Counted from the stretch's first letter, positions 17,401-26,681 are shown. The stretch: 64,000 nucleotides of DNA from Sediminicola sp037203765 (GCF_037203765.1 NZ_JBBCAS010000001.1:496001-560000), one strand, 5' to 3'. The notes: a model not told the origin generated them from the sequence alone. Numbers and translations are program-made.

Positions 17401-17655
17401 ATGAAAAAAGTCTTTTCTAACTACGGCACAAAGCTCAGCTCCTTCTGCTGCGGCATTTTTGGACATCACTACGCGGTATCAAAAAGAGTTACCTTCCACA
17501 TCAAGGAGTACAAATGTATCCACTGTCAAAAAGAGGTGACCACAGATGTAAGTGGCAACCTTTCCAGTTTGACCCCTGAACGTCAGGATATCAACAATAC
17601 CCTTGAACATTTATATCAGAAAAAACATAGGAGCACTGCCCAACAGGTAGCCTAA
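17401..17655 (+). CDS. Small CxxC protein, DUF1660-like
   Basis: An 84-residue hypothetical protein. It contains a CC-x-FGHHY segment (CCGIFGHHYAVSK) and a CIHC pair, together enough for a small zinc-binding knuckle similar to DUF1660-type phage/bacterial proteins; I infer this rather than recognise it firmly. The C-terminus is polar and helical. A near-consensus promoter (TAACTTTTG around 17345) precedes it. Its stop codon abuts the stop of the convergent thiL gene with no gap. Confidence 0.7.
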   Translation: MKKVFSNYGTKLSSFCCGIFGHHYAVSKRVTFHIKEYKCIHCQKEVTTDVSGNLSSLTPERQDINNTLEHLYQKKHRSTAQQVA

Positions 17656-18705
17656 TCAATCATTGGAAAACGAATTCCAGCCCTGAGCGGTCAACGGAAT
17701 TTTAGTATTGTTCCTGGAGATTAAATGCGCCCCTTCGTTTTGTTCTGTCATGTGCCCCACGACAGTTAAATTGGGATTGCCTTTTATTTTCAGGAATTCT
17801 TTTTGGTCTATGGTGAACAGAAGTTCATAGTCCTCCCCTCCACTAAGCGCTACCAAGGTGCTATCAATATTAAACTCTTCACAGGCAGCAATTACCGTAG
17901 GATCCAGTGGAATTTTATCTTCATATAAATTGCATCCTACCCCACTCTGCTTGCACAAATGCAGGATTTCAGATGAAAGTCCGTCACTGATATCGATCAT
18001 CGAAGTAGGTTTGACCCCCAAGGTATCCAATAATTCCACGATGTCCTTTCTGGCTTCCGGTTTCAGTTGGCGTTCCACGATATAGGTATACATGGATAGG
18101 TCCGGATTGCTGTTTGGATTTACTTTAAAAACTTCTTTTTCACGTTCCAATACCTGCAACCCACAATAGGCAGCTCCCAAATCCCCTGAAACAACCAAGA
18201 GATCATTGGGCTTTGCGCCATTTCTATAGATGATATTTTCATCTTTGGCTTCGCCAATGGCCGTAATACTGACCAGCATGCCCTTGGTAGAAGACGTAGT
18301 GTCCCCGCCAACTACATCTACATTGTATAGTTCTGCGGCCAAGGCCACACCGCTATAAAATTCTTCCAGGGCTTCCAGAGGGAAGCGGTTGGATACGGCC
18401 ATGGAAACGGTAACTTGGGTCGCCTTGGCATTCATGGCGTAAATATCGGAGAGGTTCACCATGACCGATTTATACCCCAAGTGTTTTAAAGGCATGTAGC
18501 TGAGGTCAAAATGTACCCCTTCAATCAACAGATCAGTTGATATGACGGCTTTCTTGTCCTTAAAGTCCAATACGGCCGCATCATCGCCAATGCCTTTGAT
18601 GGTGGATTCGTTTTTAAGGGTGAAGTTTTTGGTCAAATGGTCTATCAAACCAAATTCCCCCAATGACTCCAAAGACGTTTTTTCTGTGTTTTTGTTTTCA
18701 AGCAT
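17656..18705 (-). CDS. thiL: Thiamine-monophosphate kinase
   Basis: ThiL (349 aa) phosphorylates thiamine monophosphate to the active cofactor thiamine diphosphate. Conserved motifs include GIGDDAAVL near the N-terminus (Mg-ATP), STDLLIEGVHFDL, VGGDTTSS and SMIDISDGLSSE. A longer frame opens at 18855, but homology begins at MLENKN (18705). TATTTTTG, an exact TAnnTTTG, ends 4 nt before that ATG, so the transcript is probably leaderless or nearly so. It is convergent with the small CxxC gene and no other thiamine genes are in the window. Confidence 0.93.
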   Translation of the reverse strand: MLENKNTEKTSLESLGEFGLIDHLTKNFTLKNESTIKGIGDDAAVLDFKDKKAVISTDLLIEGVHFDLSYMPLKHLGYKSVMVNLSDIYAMNAKATQVTVSMAVSNRFPLEALEEFYSGVALAAELYNVDVVGGDTTSSTKGMLVSITAIGEAKDENIIYRNGAKPNDLLVVSGDLGAAYCGLQVLEREKEVFKVNPNSNPDLSMYTYIVERQLKPEARKDIVELLDTLGVKPTSMIDISDGLSSEILHLCKQSGVGCNLYEDKIPLDPTVIAACEEFNIDSTLVALSGGEDYELLFTIDQKEFLKIKGNPNLTVVGHMTEQNEGAHLISRNNTKIPLTAQGWNSFSND

Positions 18706-18709
18706 GGTG

Positions 18710-18717
18710 CAAAAATA
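18710..18717 (-). promoter_or_regulatory. -7 promoter element just upstream of thiL
   Basis: TATTTTTG on the minus strand fits TAnnTTTG and sits 4 nt from the ATG, implying a leaderless mRNA. The -33 element is not clear. Confidence 0.45.
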
Positions 18718-18947
18718 AGTAGGATTACTGTGATTATGAATCTTTTGTGGCCATAAACTGCTAATGTTTTCATTAACAGGACTCTGGTTCAAAGGAGGTC
18801 CATTGGTAGAATGGGAATCAAAATGAAGTTTTCTTGCTAAAACCGAAGATTTCAAGGCCTATACAAGAACTATTTCTAATAGATAAAGTTTATATGACAA
18901 TTCGTTATAATAATGTTAGGAAGTATGGGAAAACCCTACTTATAGCG

Positions 18948-18955
18948 TATATTTG
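18948..18955 (+). promoter_or_regulatory. Promoter element of the suf operon
   Basis: TATATTTG fits TAnnTTTG exactly, 30 nt upstream of sufA. No good -33 TTTG is seen. The start site should fall at about 18960, at the edge of the palindrome at 18962-18974. Confidence 0.55.
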
Positions 18956-18961
18956 TAAATT

Positions 18962-18974
18962 ATTTAGAATAAAT
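18962..18974 (+). promoter_or_regulatory. ATTTA-GAA-TAAAT palindrome in the sufA leader
   Basis: A small perfect inverted repeat lies between the promoter and the sufA start. Its left half with flank (TTATTTAGAAT) resembles half of the Fur-type palindrome ATTTAGAA-N3-TTCTAAAT found upstream of the AraC gene in this window. Iron-responsive control of suf genes is common; the operator role here is inference. Confidence 0.35.
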
Positions 18975-18985
18975 CCAATTAGACT

Positions 18986-19315
18986 ATGATAAAAGTATCG
19001 GAAACAGCCAAACATAGAGTAGTCTCCTTAATGACGGAGAGTGGCTATGATGCGGAAAAGGATTATGTCCGCGTGGGTGTGAAGAGCGGTGGTTGCAGTG
19101 GACTGTCTTACGACCTAAGTTTTGACAATAAAATTGAGGAGTCGGATAAGATGTTTGAGGATAACGCCGTAAAGATCGTTGTAGACAAAAAGAGCTTTTT
19201 GTACCTGGTAGGGACCACCTTGGAATATTCAGGTGGACTGAACGGTAAAGGGTTTGTGTTCAACAACCCCAATGCACAGAGGACCTGTGGGTGCGGTGAG
19301 AGTTTCTCATTGTAA
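18986..19315 (+). CDS. sufA: Iron-sulfur cluster assembly A-type protein
   Basis: A 109-residue A-type carrier (HesB/IscA/SufA family) that receives Fe-S clusters from the SufBCD scaffold and passes them to client proteins. The three conserved cysteines are present: C37 in GGCSGL, and C101 and C103 in CGCGESF. It opens the suf operon (sufA-B-C-D), with a promoter at 18948 and a palindrome in its leader. Confidence 0.93.
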   Translation: MIKVSETAKHRVVSLMTESGYDAEKDYVRVGVKSGGCSGLSYDLSFDNKIEESDKMFEDNAVKIVVDKKSFLYLVGTTLEYSGGLNGKGFVFNNPNAQRTCGCGESFSL

Positions 19316-19383
19316 CAGGAAACAGGTTTGATCGAATAAAGAATAAAATGTAAAATCCCTTTTTAGGGAGAAAAGTTGCTAAA

Positions 19384-20829
19384 ATGGCATATACAGAGGA
19401 AGAATTAAAGAAGGAGCTGGAGACCAAAGAATATGAGTATGGTTTTTACACAGATATAGAATCGGATACCTTTCCCAATGGTCTTAACGAAGAAATCGTC
19501 GTGGCCATCTCCAAGAAAAAGGAAGAACCACAATGGATGACCGAATGGAGATTGGAGGCATTCCGTATATGGAAGGAAATGGTGGAGCCGGAATGGGCCA
19601 ATGTAAATTATACGAAGCCCGATTTTCAGGCGATCTCCTATTATTCGGCACCGAACAAAAAGCCAAAGTACGATAGCCTTGATGAGGTAGACCCAGAATT
19701 GTTGGAGACTTTCAAGAAATTGGGCATCTCTTTGGACGAGCAAAAGAAATTGGCCGGTGTAGCGGTCGATATCGTGATGGATTCGGTTTCCGTAGCGACC
19801 ACCTTTAAAAAGACGTTGGCGGAAAAAGGAATCATCTTCTGCAGTATTTCAGAAGCCATAAAGGAGCATCCTGAATTGGTGCGCAAGCATTTAGGGACCG
19901 TAGTTCCCCAAAAGGACAACTTTTATGCGGCACTGAATTCAGCTGTTTTTTCAGATGGATCTTTCTGTTACATCCCAAAAGGAGTACGATGCCCCATGGA
20001 ACTGTCAACTTATTTTAGGATAAACCAAGCAGGAACGGGACAGTTTGAAAGAACGTTGGTCGTTGCCGATGAGGGAAGCTATGTGAGTTATTTGGAAGGG
20101 TGTACCGCACCGTCCAGAGACGAGAATCAATTGCATGCTGCCGTGGTAGAACTTATCGCCATGGATGATGCGGAAATAAAGTATTCTACCGTTCAAAACT
20201 GGTTTCCCGGGAACAAAGAGGGAAAAGGTGGTGTTTATAATTTTGTGACAAAAAGAGGTCTTTGCGAAAAGAATGCTAAAATATCCTGGACGCAGGTAGA
20301 GACCGGATCTGCCGTGACATGGAAATATCCTTCCTGTATATTGAAAGGGGACAATTCCATAGGGGAATTTTATTCCATTGCGGTGACCAACAACTATCAG
20401 CAGGCCGATACGGGTACCAAAATGATACATCTTGGTAAAAACACCAAAAGTACCATTATTTCCAAGGGTATTTCTGCAGGGAAATCCCAGAACAGTTACA
20501 GGGGCTTGGTACAGATAAATAGTAGGGCAGAAAATGCAAGGAACTTTTCCCAGTGCGATTCCCTTTTGATGGGGAACGAATGTGGAGCCCATACTTTCCC
20601 ATATATCGAGGTAAAAAACAAGACAGCTCAAATTGAACATGAGGCCACCACAAGTAAAATTGGGGAGGATCAGATTTTCTATTGCAACCAAAGGGGTATC
20701 AATACCGAAAAAGCCATTGCCCTGATCGTAAACGGGTTCAGTAAAGAGGTATTGAACAAGCTGCCAATGGAATTTGCTGTAGAGGCACAAAAATTATTGG
20801 AAATCAGTTTAGAGGGGTCCGTAGGATAA
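19384..20829 (+). CDS. sufB: Fe-S cluster assembly scaffold SufB
   Basis: SufB (481 aa) forms the SufBC2D scaffold on which Fe-S clusters are built. Characteristic segments are seen: VPQKDNFYAALNSAVFSDG, YLEGCTAPS with a conserved cysteine thought to accept persulfide sulfur, the parallel beta-helix core, and the C-terminal HEATTSKIGEDQ and YCNQRGI. It lies 68 bp after sufA and 52 bp before sufC. Length is typical. Confidence 0.97.
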   Translation: MAYTEEELKKELETKEYEYGFYTDIESDTFPNGLNEEIVVAISKKKEEPQWMTEWRLEAFRIWKEMVEPEWANVNYTKPDFQAISYYSAPNKKPKYDSLDEVDPELLETFKKLGISLDEQKKLAGVAVDIVMDSVSVATTFKKTLAEKGIIFCSISEAIKEHPELVRKHLGTVVPQKDNFYAALNSAVFSDGSFCYIPKGVRCPMELSTYFRINQAGTGQFERTLVVADEGSYVSYLEGCTAPSRDENQLHAAVVELIAMDDAEIKYSTVQNWFPGNKEGKGGVYNFVTKRGLCEKNAKISWTQVETGSAVTWKYPSCILKGDNSIGEFYSIAVTNNYQQADTGTKMIHLGKNTKSTIISKGISAGKSQNSYRGLVQINSRAENARNFSQCDSLLMGNECGAHTFPYIEVKNKTAQIEHEATTSKIGEDQIFYCNQRGINTEKAIALIVNGFSKEVLNKLPMEFAVEAQKLLEISLEGSVG

Positions 20830-20881
20830 ACGCTGGACATCCAAAACAAGAAAGTAAGTTACTATATATAAAAAATTGAAC

Positions 20882-21634
20882 ATGCTTAAAATCAACAACC
20901 TACATGCGAGTGTAGACGACAAGGAGATACTAAAAGGAATAAACCTAGAAGTAAAGGCAGGAGAGGTGCATGCCATCATGGGACCAAACGGATCGGGTAA
21001 GAGTACATTGGCTTCGGTCATTGCCGGTAAAGAGGAATTTGAGGTAACCGAAGGTTCTGTGGAATTGGACGGTGAAAATATGGAGGAAACCTCCCCGGAA
21101 GAAAGAGCACATAAAGGTGTTTTCCTTTCCTTCCAATATCCCGTGGAAATACCAGGGGTGTCCGTGACCAACTTTATGAAAACGGCCATCAATGAATCCC
21201 GAAAGGCCAAAGGTCTCGAGGATATGCCCGCCAATGAGATGTTGAAGTTGATCCGCGAAAAATCGGAGCTATTGGAGATCGATCGTAAATTTTTGTCCAG
21301 ATCCTTGAACGAAGGATTTTCGGGAGGCGAGAAAAAGCGTAACGAAATCTTCCAAATGGCCATGTTGGAACCAAAATTGGCCATCCTGGACGAAACGGAT
21401 TCAGGATTGGATATCGATGCCCTTCGTATTGTGGCCAATGGGGTGAACAAATTGAAGAGTAAGGATAACGCGGTAATCGTAATTACCCACTACCAACGTT
21501 TGTTGGATTATATCGTACCGGATTTCGTGCACGTTTTGCACGACGGTAAGATCGTAAAAACCGGTGGCAAGGAATTGGCACTGCAATTGGAGGAAAAAGG
21601 ATACGACTGGTTGAAACCGGAAACTGCAGTATAA
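20882..21634 (+). CDS. sufC: Fe-S cluster assembly ATPase SufC
   Basis: The 250-residue ABC-type ATPase of SufBCD. Walker A is GPNGSGKST at residues 34-42, the signature is FSGGEKKR, and Walker B is AILDETDSG with the Suf-type DETDSGLD. A TTG two codons upstream is in frame, but the ATG at 20882 gives the usual MLKINNLHA start. It is cytosolic, not membrane bound, despite the ABC fold. Confidence 0.97.
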   Translation: MLKINNLHASVDDKEILKGINLEVKAGEVHAIMGPNGSGKSTLASVIAGKEEFEVTEGSVELDGENMEETSPEERAHKGVFLSFQYPVEIPGVSVTNFMKTAINESRKAKGLEDMPANEMLKLIREKSELLEIDRKFLSRSLNEGFSGGEKKRNEIFQMAMLEPKLAILDETDSGLDIDALRIVANGVNKLKSKDNAVIVITHYQRLLDYIVPDFVHVLHDGKIVKTGGKELALQLEEKGYDWLKPETAV

Positions 21635-21702
21635 TTGGAGTGAACAGCAAATTTGGTGTCACAGGGCACAAGTATTTTGTTGAGAACTGAAAATTGAAAA
21701 AA

Positions 21703-23019
21703 ATGGATTTAAAAGAGAAATTGGTTTCTTCCTTTATGGCATTCGAGAACAATATAGATGTGGACCACCCGGTACACGATATCCGTTCTGAAGCCATTAA
21801 GAATTTTGAGGCTAAAGGATTTCCTACCAAAAAAGAGGAAGCTTGGAAATATACATCGTTGAACAGCCTACAAAAGGTAGATTTCAGCGTGTTTCCAAAA
21901 AAGGAAGCTACCTTGGAATATAAAGATGTAAAAAAGTATTTTTTACACGAGATAGATAGTTATAAGATCGTTTTTGTTGATGGAGTATACAGCTCTTATC
22001 TTTCAGAGACCACCCATGACGGTGTGGACATTTGCTTGATGAGTTCTGCATTGAACAAACCCGATTACAAGGCTGTGATCGACGTGTACTTCAACAAGAT
22101 AGCTTCCAAGGACGAGTCGCTGACCACCTTGAACACAGCCTTCAGTAAAGAAGGGGCCTATATCTATATCCCCAAAAACAAGGTGCCTAAAAAACCGGTA
22201 GAGATCATACACTTTTCTACGGGAAATGAGGCTGCCATGATGTTACAGCCACGTAGCTTGATCGTTGCAGAGGAGAATGCGGAATTACAGGTGATAGAAC
22301 GCCATCAGAGTCTTACCACCAATGAAGTTTTCACCAATGCGGTAACGGAAATCTTTGCGGCCAAAAGCGCCAATGTGGATTATTACAAAGTTCAGAACGA
22401 TAGCGCTTCGGCTTCCTTGATAGACAACACGTATATAGATCAGAAAGACAAAAGTGTGGTAAGGGTGCATACGTTCTCCTTTGGAGGAAAACTGACCCGA
22501 AACAACCTTAATTTTTACCAGAACGGAGAATATATAGATTCTACCATGAAAGGGGTAACCATCTTAGGAGATAAGCAGCATGTAGACCATCATACCTTGG
22601 TGCACCACATTGAACCTAACTGTGAGAGCCACCAGGACTATAAGGGTATTTACGGCGATAGTTCTACTGGGGTCTTCAACGGGAAGATCATTGTGAACAA
22701 AATAGCCCAAAAGACCAACGCATTTCAGCAGAACAATAATATTTTGATCAGTGATAAGGCTACCATCAACACCAAACCTCAATTGGAAATTTTTGCAGAT
22801 GATGTAAAATGCTCCCATGGGTGTACCATTGGTCAGTTGGACGAGGATGCCCTTTTCTACTTGCAGTCTAGGGGAATCCCCAAGAAAGAAGCAAGGGCCT
22901 TGTTAATGTATGCTTTTGCCAATAACGTATTGGCCAGTGTGCGTATTCCAGAACTAAAAACAAGAATCAATAAGTTGATCGCCAACAAATTGGGGGTTAA
23001 TTTAGGGTTCGACCTATAA
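21703..23019 (+). CDS. sufD: Fe-S cluster assembly protein SufD
   Basis: SufD (438 aa) is the SufB paralogue of the scaffold. An N-terminal helical part with KKEEAWKYTS leads into the beta-helix, ending with the conserved CSHGCTIGQLDEDALFYLQSRGI. The ATG at 21703 (MDLKEK) is preferred over a TTG three codons upstream. It is followed by a strong terminator, so sufS is probably made mainly from its own promoter. Confidence 0.96.
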   Translation: MDLKEKLVSSFMAFENNIDVDHPVHDIRSEAIKNFEAKGFPTKKEEAWKYTSLNSLQKVDFSVFPKKEATLEYKDVKKYFLHEIDSYKIVFVDGVYSSYLSETTHDGVDICLMSSALNKPDYKAVIDVYFNKIASKDESLTTLNTAFSKEGAYIYIPKNKVPKKPVEIIHFSTGNEAAMMLQPRSLIVAEENAELQVIERHQSLTTNEVFTNAVTEIFAAKSANVDYYKVQNDSASASLIDNTYIDQKDKSVVRVHTFSFGGKLTRNNLNFYQNGEYIDSTMKGVTILGDKQHVDHHTLVHHIEPNCESHQDYKGIYGDSSTGVFNGKIIVNKIAQKTNAFQQNNNILISDKATINTKPQLEIFADDVKCSHGCTIGQLDEDALFYLQSRGIPKKEARALLMYAFANNVLASVRIPELKTRINKLIANKLGVNLGFDL

Positions 23020-23047
23020 GTTAGTAGCATACCGAATACTTTAACCT

Positions 23048-23074
23048 AAAAGGGGCCAATTGGCCCCTTTTTTT
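23048..23074 (+). terminator. Intrinsic terminator between sufD and sufS
   Basis: A near-perfect palindrome (AAAAGGGGCCA, 2-nt centre, TGGCCCCTTTT) with a following T run. It separates sufABCD from sufS. Confidence 0.85.
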
Positions 23075-23164
23075 ATGGGTGCAAAATGACTTCATAAATC
23101 TTATTTTTAGCATAATTTAACGAATACAACCCTTTGTTGAAGGGGCATATAGGCAAATAGTTGT

Positions 23165-23172
23165 TACCTTTG
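23165..23172 (+). promoter_or_regulatory. Promoter element of sufS
   Basis: TACCTTTG fits TAnnTTTG exactly. It ends 5 nt before an ATG at 23178 and 17 nt before the ATG at 23190. TTG at 23137-23139 could act as the -33 box, with a rather long 25-nt spacer. Confidence 0.5.
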
Positions 23173-23189
23173 TAACTATGGAAATAGCT

Positions 23190-24404
23190 ATGATAGACGT
23201 ACTTAAAATCCGAAAAGATTTCCCTATTCTACATCGGGAAGTGAATGGAAAGCCTTTGGTGTATTTGGACAATGCTGCAACCTCACAAACTCCCCAACAG
23301 GTGATAGATGTGATCGTGGATTACTACAGCAGGTACAATGCGAATATACATAGAGGGGTGCATACGCTATCCCAGGAAGCTACGGATGCCTACGAGCAGT
23401 CCAGACAAAAAATACAACAGCATTTCAATGCTGCCCATCCCTATGAGATGATATTCACCTCCGGTACCACCCACGCCATCAATCTTGTGGCCAATGGTTT
23501 TGCGTCCATCCTTGAAAAAGGGGATGAAATAATAGTTTCGGCCTTGGAGCACCATTCCAATATTGTGCCCTGGCAGATGCTCTGTGAACGCACGGGAGCC
23601 ACCCTAAAGGTCATTCCCATGGATCTTAATGGGGAATTGGTCATGGAAGAATACCACCAGCTGCTTTCCGAGAATACCAAACTAGTATTCTGTAACCATG
23701 TTTCGAATGCTCTGGGTACGGTAAACCCCATTGTGGAAATCATTAATGCGGCCCACGAGGTCGGTGCAGCCGTGCTCATAGATGGGGCCCAGGCAGCACC
23801 ACATATTAAAGCAGACGTTCAGGAGTTGGATGTGGATTTCTATGTAGTGTCTGCCCATAAATTATGCGGACCTACAGGAGTAGGTATGTTATACGGAAAA
23901 GAGGAATGGCTTAAAAAATTACCACCATACCAAGGGGGTGGAGAAATGATTGCAGAGGTGAGTTTTGAAAAGACCACCTATGCAGATCTGCCCCATAAAT
24001 TTGAAGCCGGAACCCCAAATATCTGTGGAGGCATCGCTTTTGGAGCAGCCTTGGATTACATGAACAGCATTGGTTTGGACAATATTGCGGCCTATGAGCA
24101 TGAGCTATTGGAATATGCCACGAAACAGCTTTTGGCCATAGAGGGATTAAAGATCTATGGGGAGGCCAAAGAAAAAACGGCGGTGATTTCTTTTAATATA
24201 GAAGGGATACATCCCTATGATATAGGAGCTATTTTGGACAAATTAGGGGTGGCCGTACGTACAGGTCATCACTGTGCCCAACCCATCATGGACTTTTATA
24301 AGATCCCAGGTACGGTTAGGGCGAGTTTTAGCTTTTACAATACCAAAGAAGAAGTGGATATTTTGGTGTCCAGCGTAAAGCGAGCCAAAGCCATGTTGTT
24401 GTAA
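23190..24404 (+). CDS. sufS: Cysteine desulfurase SufS
   Basis: A PLP-dependent cysteine desulfurase (404 aa) that takes sulfur from cysteine for cluster assembly. The PLP lysine is K224 in SAHKLCGPTG and the persulfide cysteine is C362 in TGHHCAQP, matching E. coli SufS K226 and C364. Family members start M-x-D-x-x-K-IRKDFPIL, which points to the ATG at 23190; the upstream ATG at 23178 would add four residues and lies almost on the predicted transcription start. SufE, its activator, is encoded 1.8 kb downstream. Confidence 0.95.
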   Translation: MIDVLKIRKDFPILHREVNGKPLVYLDNAATSQTPQQVIDVIVDYYSRYNANIHRGVHTLSQEATDAYEQSRQKIQQHFNAAHPYEMIFTSGTTHAINLVANGFASILEKGDEIIVSALEHHSNIVPWQMLCERTGATLKVIPMDLNGELVMEEYHQLLSENTKLVFCNHVSNALGTVNPIVEIINAAHEVGAAVLIDGAQAAPHIKADVQELDVDFYVVSAHKLCGPTGVGMLYGKEEWLKKLPPYQGGGEMIAEVSFEKTTYADLPHKFEAGTPNICGGIAFGAALDYMNSIGLDNIAAYEHELLEYATKQLLAIEGLKIYGEAKEKTAVISFNIEGIHPYDIGAILDKLGVAVRTGHHCAQPIMDFYKIPGTVRASFSFYNTKEEVDILVSSVKRAKAMLL

Positions 24405-24434
24405 TTCCCCACATTTTTCATTATAAAGGCATTT

Positions 24435-24472
24435 GAGCCCCAAAAAAATTTTATTTTTTTGGGGCTCTTTTC
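24435..24472 (+). terminator. Intrinsic terminator after sufS
   Basis: A 14-bp perfect stem (GAGCCCC plus seven A, 24435-24448, with 24454-24467) is followed by TTTTC. Confidence 0.85.
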
Positions 24473-24612
24473 TTTCTTTAAACACGGCAGGTCATCGATG
24501 AAATGCAACCTTTGATCTCATGGAGTTTTGGTAAAATAATTTAACAGTATGTGAATAATATGTTAAATAATTATATATTAAGCATCGATTGTTAAAAAAA
24601 CCAACTCAAATT

Positions 24613-25674
24613 ATGAAAAAAGTTTTCCTAAGTTTTGCGGCGCTAGCTATGGTACTTGTCTCTTGTGAGCAAGATCAAAACGACGCCAATCTTGAGTCTA
24701 CCCAAGAGGTGCAGGTAGATATGAGCGATTTTACCCTGCTGGTCGCCGACGATGATCTCGCAGGAAAATCTGCTAATGCGTTGGACAAGTGCCATTCCAT
24801 GAAAAACTTGGAGTACCGACTCAAAAAAGACCAAGGTCTTCACAAAAGAATGTACGATATAGAGTATCAGACCAGGAAAGCCATTGCCATGAAAAATGCT
24901 AACGGTAAGGGCAAGCCAGGCGGTGGTGACGGGGGAGGTACCCCACCCCCAATTTATGCCGGACCTGTTTCAATCCCGGTTGTGGTAAATATCATTGAAA
25001 AAATTGCTGGGAATGTTACACAAGCCCAGATCGATTCTCAAATAGCCATACTTAACCAAGATTTTAACAACAACAACCCTAGGACAAGTAATGTGCCGAG
25101 TGAATTTGCAGGTTTGGTAGCTGATGCCAATGTGACATTTACCTTGGCCAATGTGGTTCGAAAGGTAGATACCAGAACCTCTTGGGGGACCAATGATGCC
25201 ATGAAGCTTTCCTCACAAGGAGGTATCGATGCCACAGACACATCTAATTTCTTGAATATTTGGGTATGTGAAATAGGTGGCGGAATCTTGGGTTATGCCC
25301 AATTTCCTGGCGGATCTGCCACTACGGACGGAGTGGTGATAGGGACAGATTTCTTCGGTGAAACAGCTGCAGGAGGTATTTATGGTAAGGGAAGAACAGC
25401 CACCCATGAAGTGGGCCACTGGTTGAACCTGAGACACATTTGGGGAGACGGGAGATGTAGGCAAGATGATTTTGTAGCCGATACCCCTACCTCTGATGGT
25501 CCAAACTACAACTGTCCATCTTACCCAACCGTAAATTGCCAATCCAATGATATGACCATGAACTATATGGACTACGTGCAGGATGACTGTATGTATATGT
25601 TTTCCAATGGTCAAAACGATAGAATGAGAGCTTTGTTTGTCCCTGGAGGAGCACGCGAAGGTTTTGTTAATTAG
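24613..25674 (+). CDS. M43-family (cytophagalysin-type) zinc metalloprotease lipoprotein
   Basis: A 353-residue exported metalloprotease. The start at 24613 gives a lipoprotein signal peptide with the acylated cysteine at C18 (LVSC). A glycine/proline-rich linker separates a charged N-terminal segment from the catalytic domain. The catalytic motif is H265-E-x-x-H269-x5-H275 (HEVGHWLNLRH), followed by the Met-turn MNYMDY typical of pappalysins. Several cysteines near the C-terminus may form disulfides. It sits between sufS and sufE but is insulated by terminators on both sides, so a SUF role is unlikely. Confidence 0.9.
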   Translation: MKKVFLSFAALAMVLVSCEQDQNDANLESTQEVQVDMSDFTLLVADDDLAGKSANALDKCHSMKNLEYRLKKDQGLHKRMYDIEYQTRKAIAMKNANGKGKPGGGDGGGTPPPIYAGPVSIPVVVNIIEKIAGNVTQAQIDSQIAILNQDFNNNNPRTSNVPSEFAGLVADANVTFTLANVVRKVDTRTSWGTNDAMKLSSQGGIDATDTSNFLNIWVCEIGGGILGYAQFPGGSATTDGVVIGTDFFGETAAGGIYGKGRTATHEVGHWLNLRHIWGDGRCRQDDFVADTPTSDGPNYNCPSYPTVNCQSNDMTMNYMDYVQDDCMYMFSNGQNDRMRALFVPGGAREGFVN

Positions 25675-25692
25675 TCAACCAACCTTTAATTG

Positions 25693-25721
25693 AAAAGGCG
25701 CCCCTAGTGGCGCCTTTTTTT
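25693..25721 (+). terminator. Intrinsic terminator after the M43 protease
   Basis: A 10-bp stem AAAAGGCGCC/GGCGCCTTTT (25693-25702 with 25709-25718) and a T run. Confidence 0.88.
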
Positions 25722-25748
25722 GTAATATTACTTGTTAATTTTAAGTCT

Positions 25749-26180
25749 ATGAAATTATATCTAATACTATTGGCAATGGTGCTTCCCACCATGGGCTGCG
25801 CACAAAGGACGGCAGATATTTCCAAGATAAAATCAGTGAATTACAATGCTGGTACCAGAGGTTTTTACATAAATATAGAAATCAATGAAGAGAATATTAT
25901 AGTTGAGCGAAGCAGGGAAGGGGACAATTCCATAAACAAACCGTTCACTGATGAAAAATGGCAGCGCATCGTCACCCTTATTTCGGAATTTGATGTCCGA
26001 AAGCTCAATTCCATGGCATCGCCCTCTACCAAAAGCCAAGTAGATGCAGCGGCCATAGCCCACTTGGAAATTGAAACGGGAAATCACAGGTATTCCTGTT
26101 CCTTTGATCATGGAAATCCACCACAGCCCCTAAAACGATTGGTAGCGTACATGTTAACCTTGTCTGAAAGTATTGAATAG
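25749..26180 (+). CDS. Hypothetical lipoprotein
   Basis: A 143-residue protein with a lipoprotein signal (MKLYLILLAMVLPTMGC). An upstream in-frame ATG at 25707 lies inside the terminator region and is rejected. The mature part is a mixed alpha/beta domain with no motif I recognise. It ends 37 bp before sufE on the same strand and may be cotranscribed with it. Confidence 0.75.
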   Translation: MKLYLILLAMVLPTMGCAQRTADISKIKSVNYNAGTRGFYINIEINEENIIVERSREGDNSINKPFTDEKWQRIVTLISEFDVRKLNSMASPSTKSQVDAAAIAHLEIETGNHRYSCSFDHGNPPQPLKRLVAYMLTLSESIE

Positions 26181-26217
26181 GTAGAAGAGTTGTTGTACCT
26201 TTGGACAAAATTTTGAT

Positions 26218-26640
26218 ATGGGTATAAAAGAGATACAGGAACAGATTGTAGATGAATTTTCCATGTTCGATGATTGGATGCAGCGCTATGAATATATGAT
26301 TGAGTTGGGGAAATCCCTGCCTATGATAGAGGAGCAATACAAGACGGAGGACAATATCATTAAGGGCTGCCAGAGCAAAGTTTGGGTCCATGCGGAATTG
26401 CAGGACGACAAGCTTGTTTTTACGGCCGATAGTGATGCCATTATCACCAAGGGCATTATAGCTATCCTGATCCGTGTATTCAGCAACCAAAAGCCCAAGG
26501 ATATCATGGAGGCGGACACCCAATTCATCGATGAGATTGGACTGAAAGAGCATTTGTCCCCCACTAGGGCCAATGGATTGGTCAGTATGATCAAACAATT
26601 GAAAATGTACGCCATAGCCTACCAAACACAATTAAGTTAA
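26218..26640 (+). CDS. sufE: Sulfur-transfer protein SufE
   Basis: SufE (140 aa) takes persulfide sulfur from SufS and delivers it to SufB. The acceptor cysteine is C51 in IKGCQSKVW, with the family core EEQYKTEDN before it. It starts a four-gene run with the DUF59 protein, DUF2480 and, after a gap with its own promoter, DUF3078. Confidence 0.95.
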   Translation: MGIKEIQEQIVDEFSMFDDWMQRYEYMIELGKSLPMIEEQYKTEDNIIKGCQSKVWVHAELQDDKLVFTADSDAIITKGIIAILIRVFSNQKPKDIMEADTQFIDEIGLKEHLSPTRANGLVSMIKQLKMYAIAYQTQLS

Positions 26641-26681
26641 GAGGGACCAAAAATCTGGGATAACCCCAAAAGGAAATAAAA

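Noticed and set aside
20005..20790. Long open frame of 261 codons on the minus strand
   Set aside because: It lies wholly within sufB on the opposite strand; sufB is unmistakable and the antisense translation shows no family features.
26026..26631. 201-codon minus-strand frame over sufE
   Set aside because: Shadow of sufE and of the lipoprotein gene; composition reflects the antisense of real codons.
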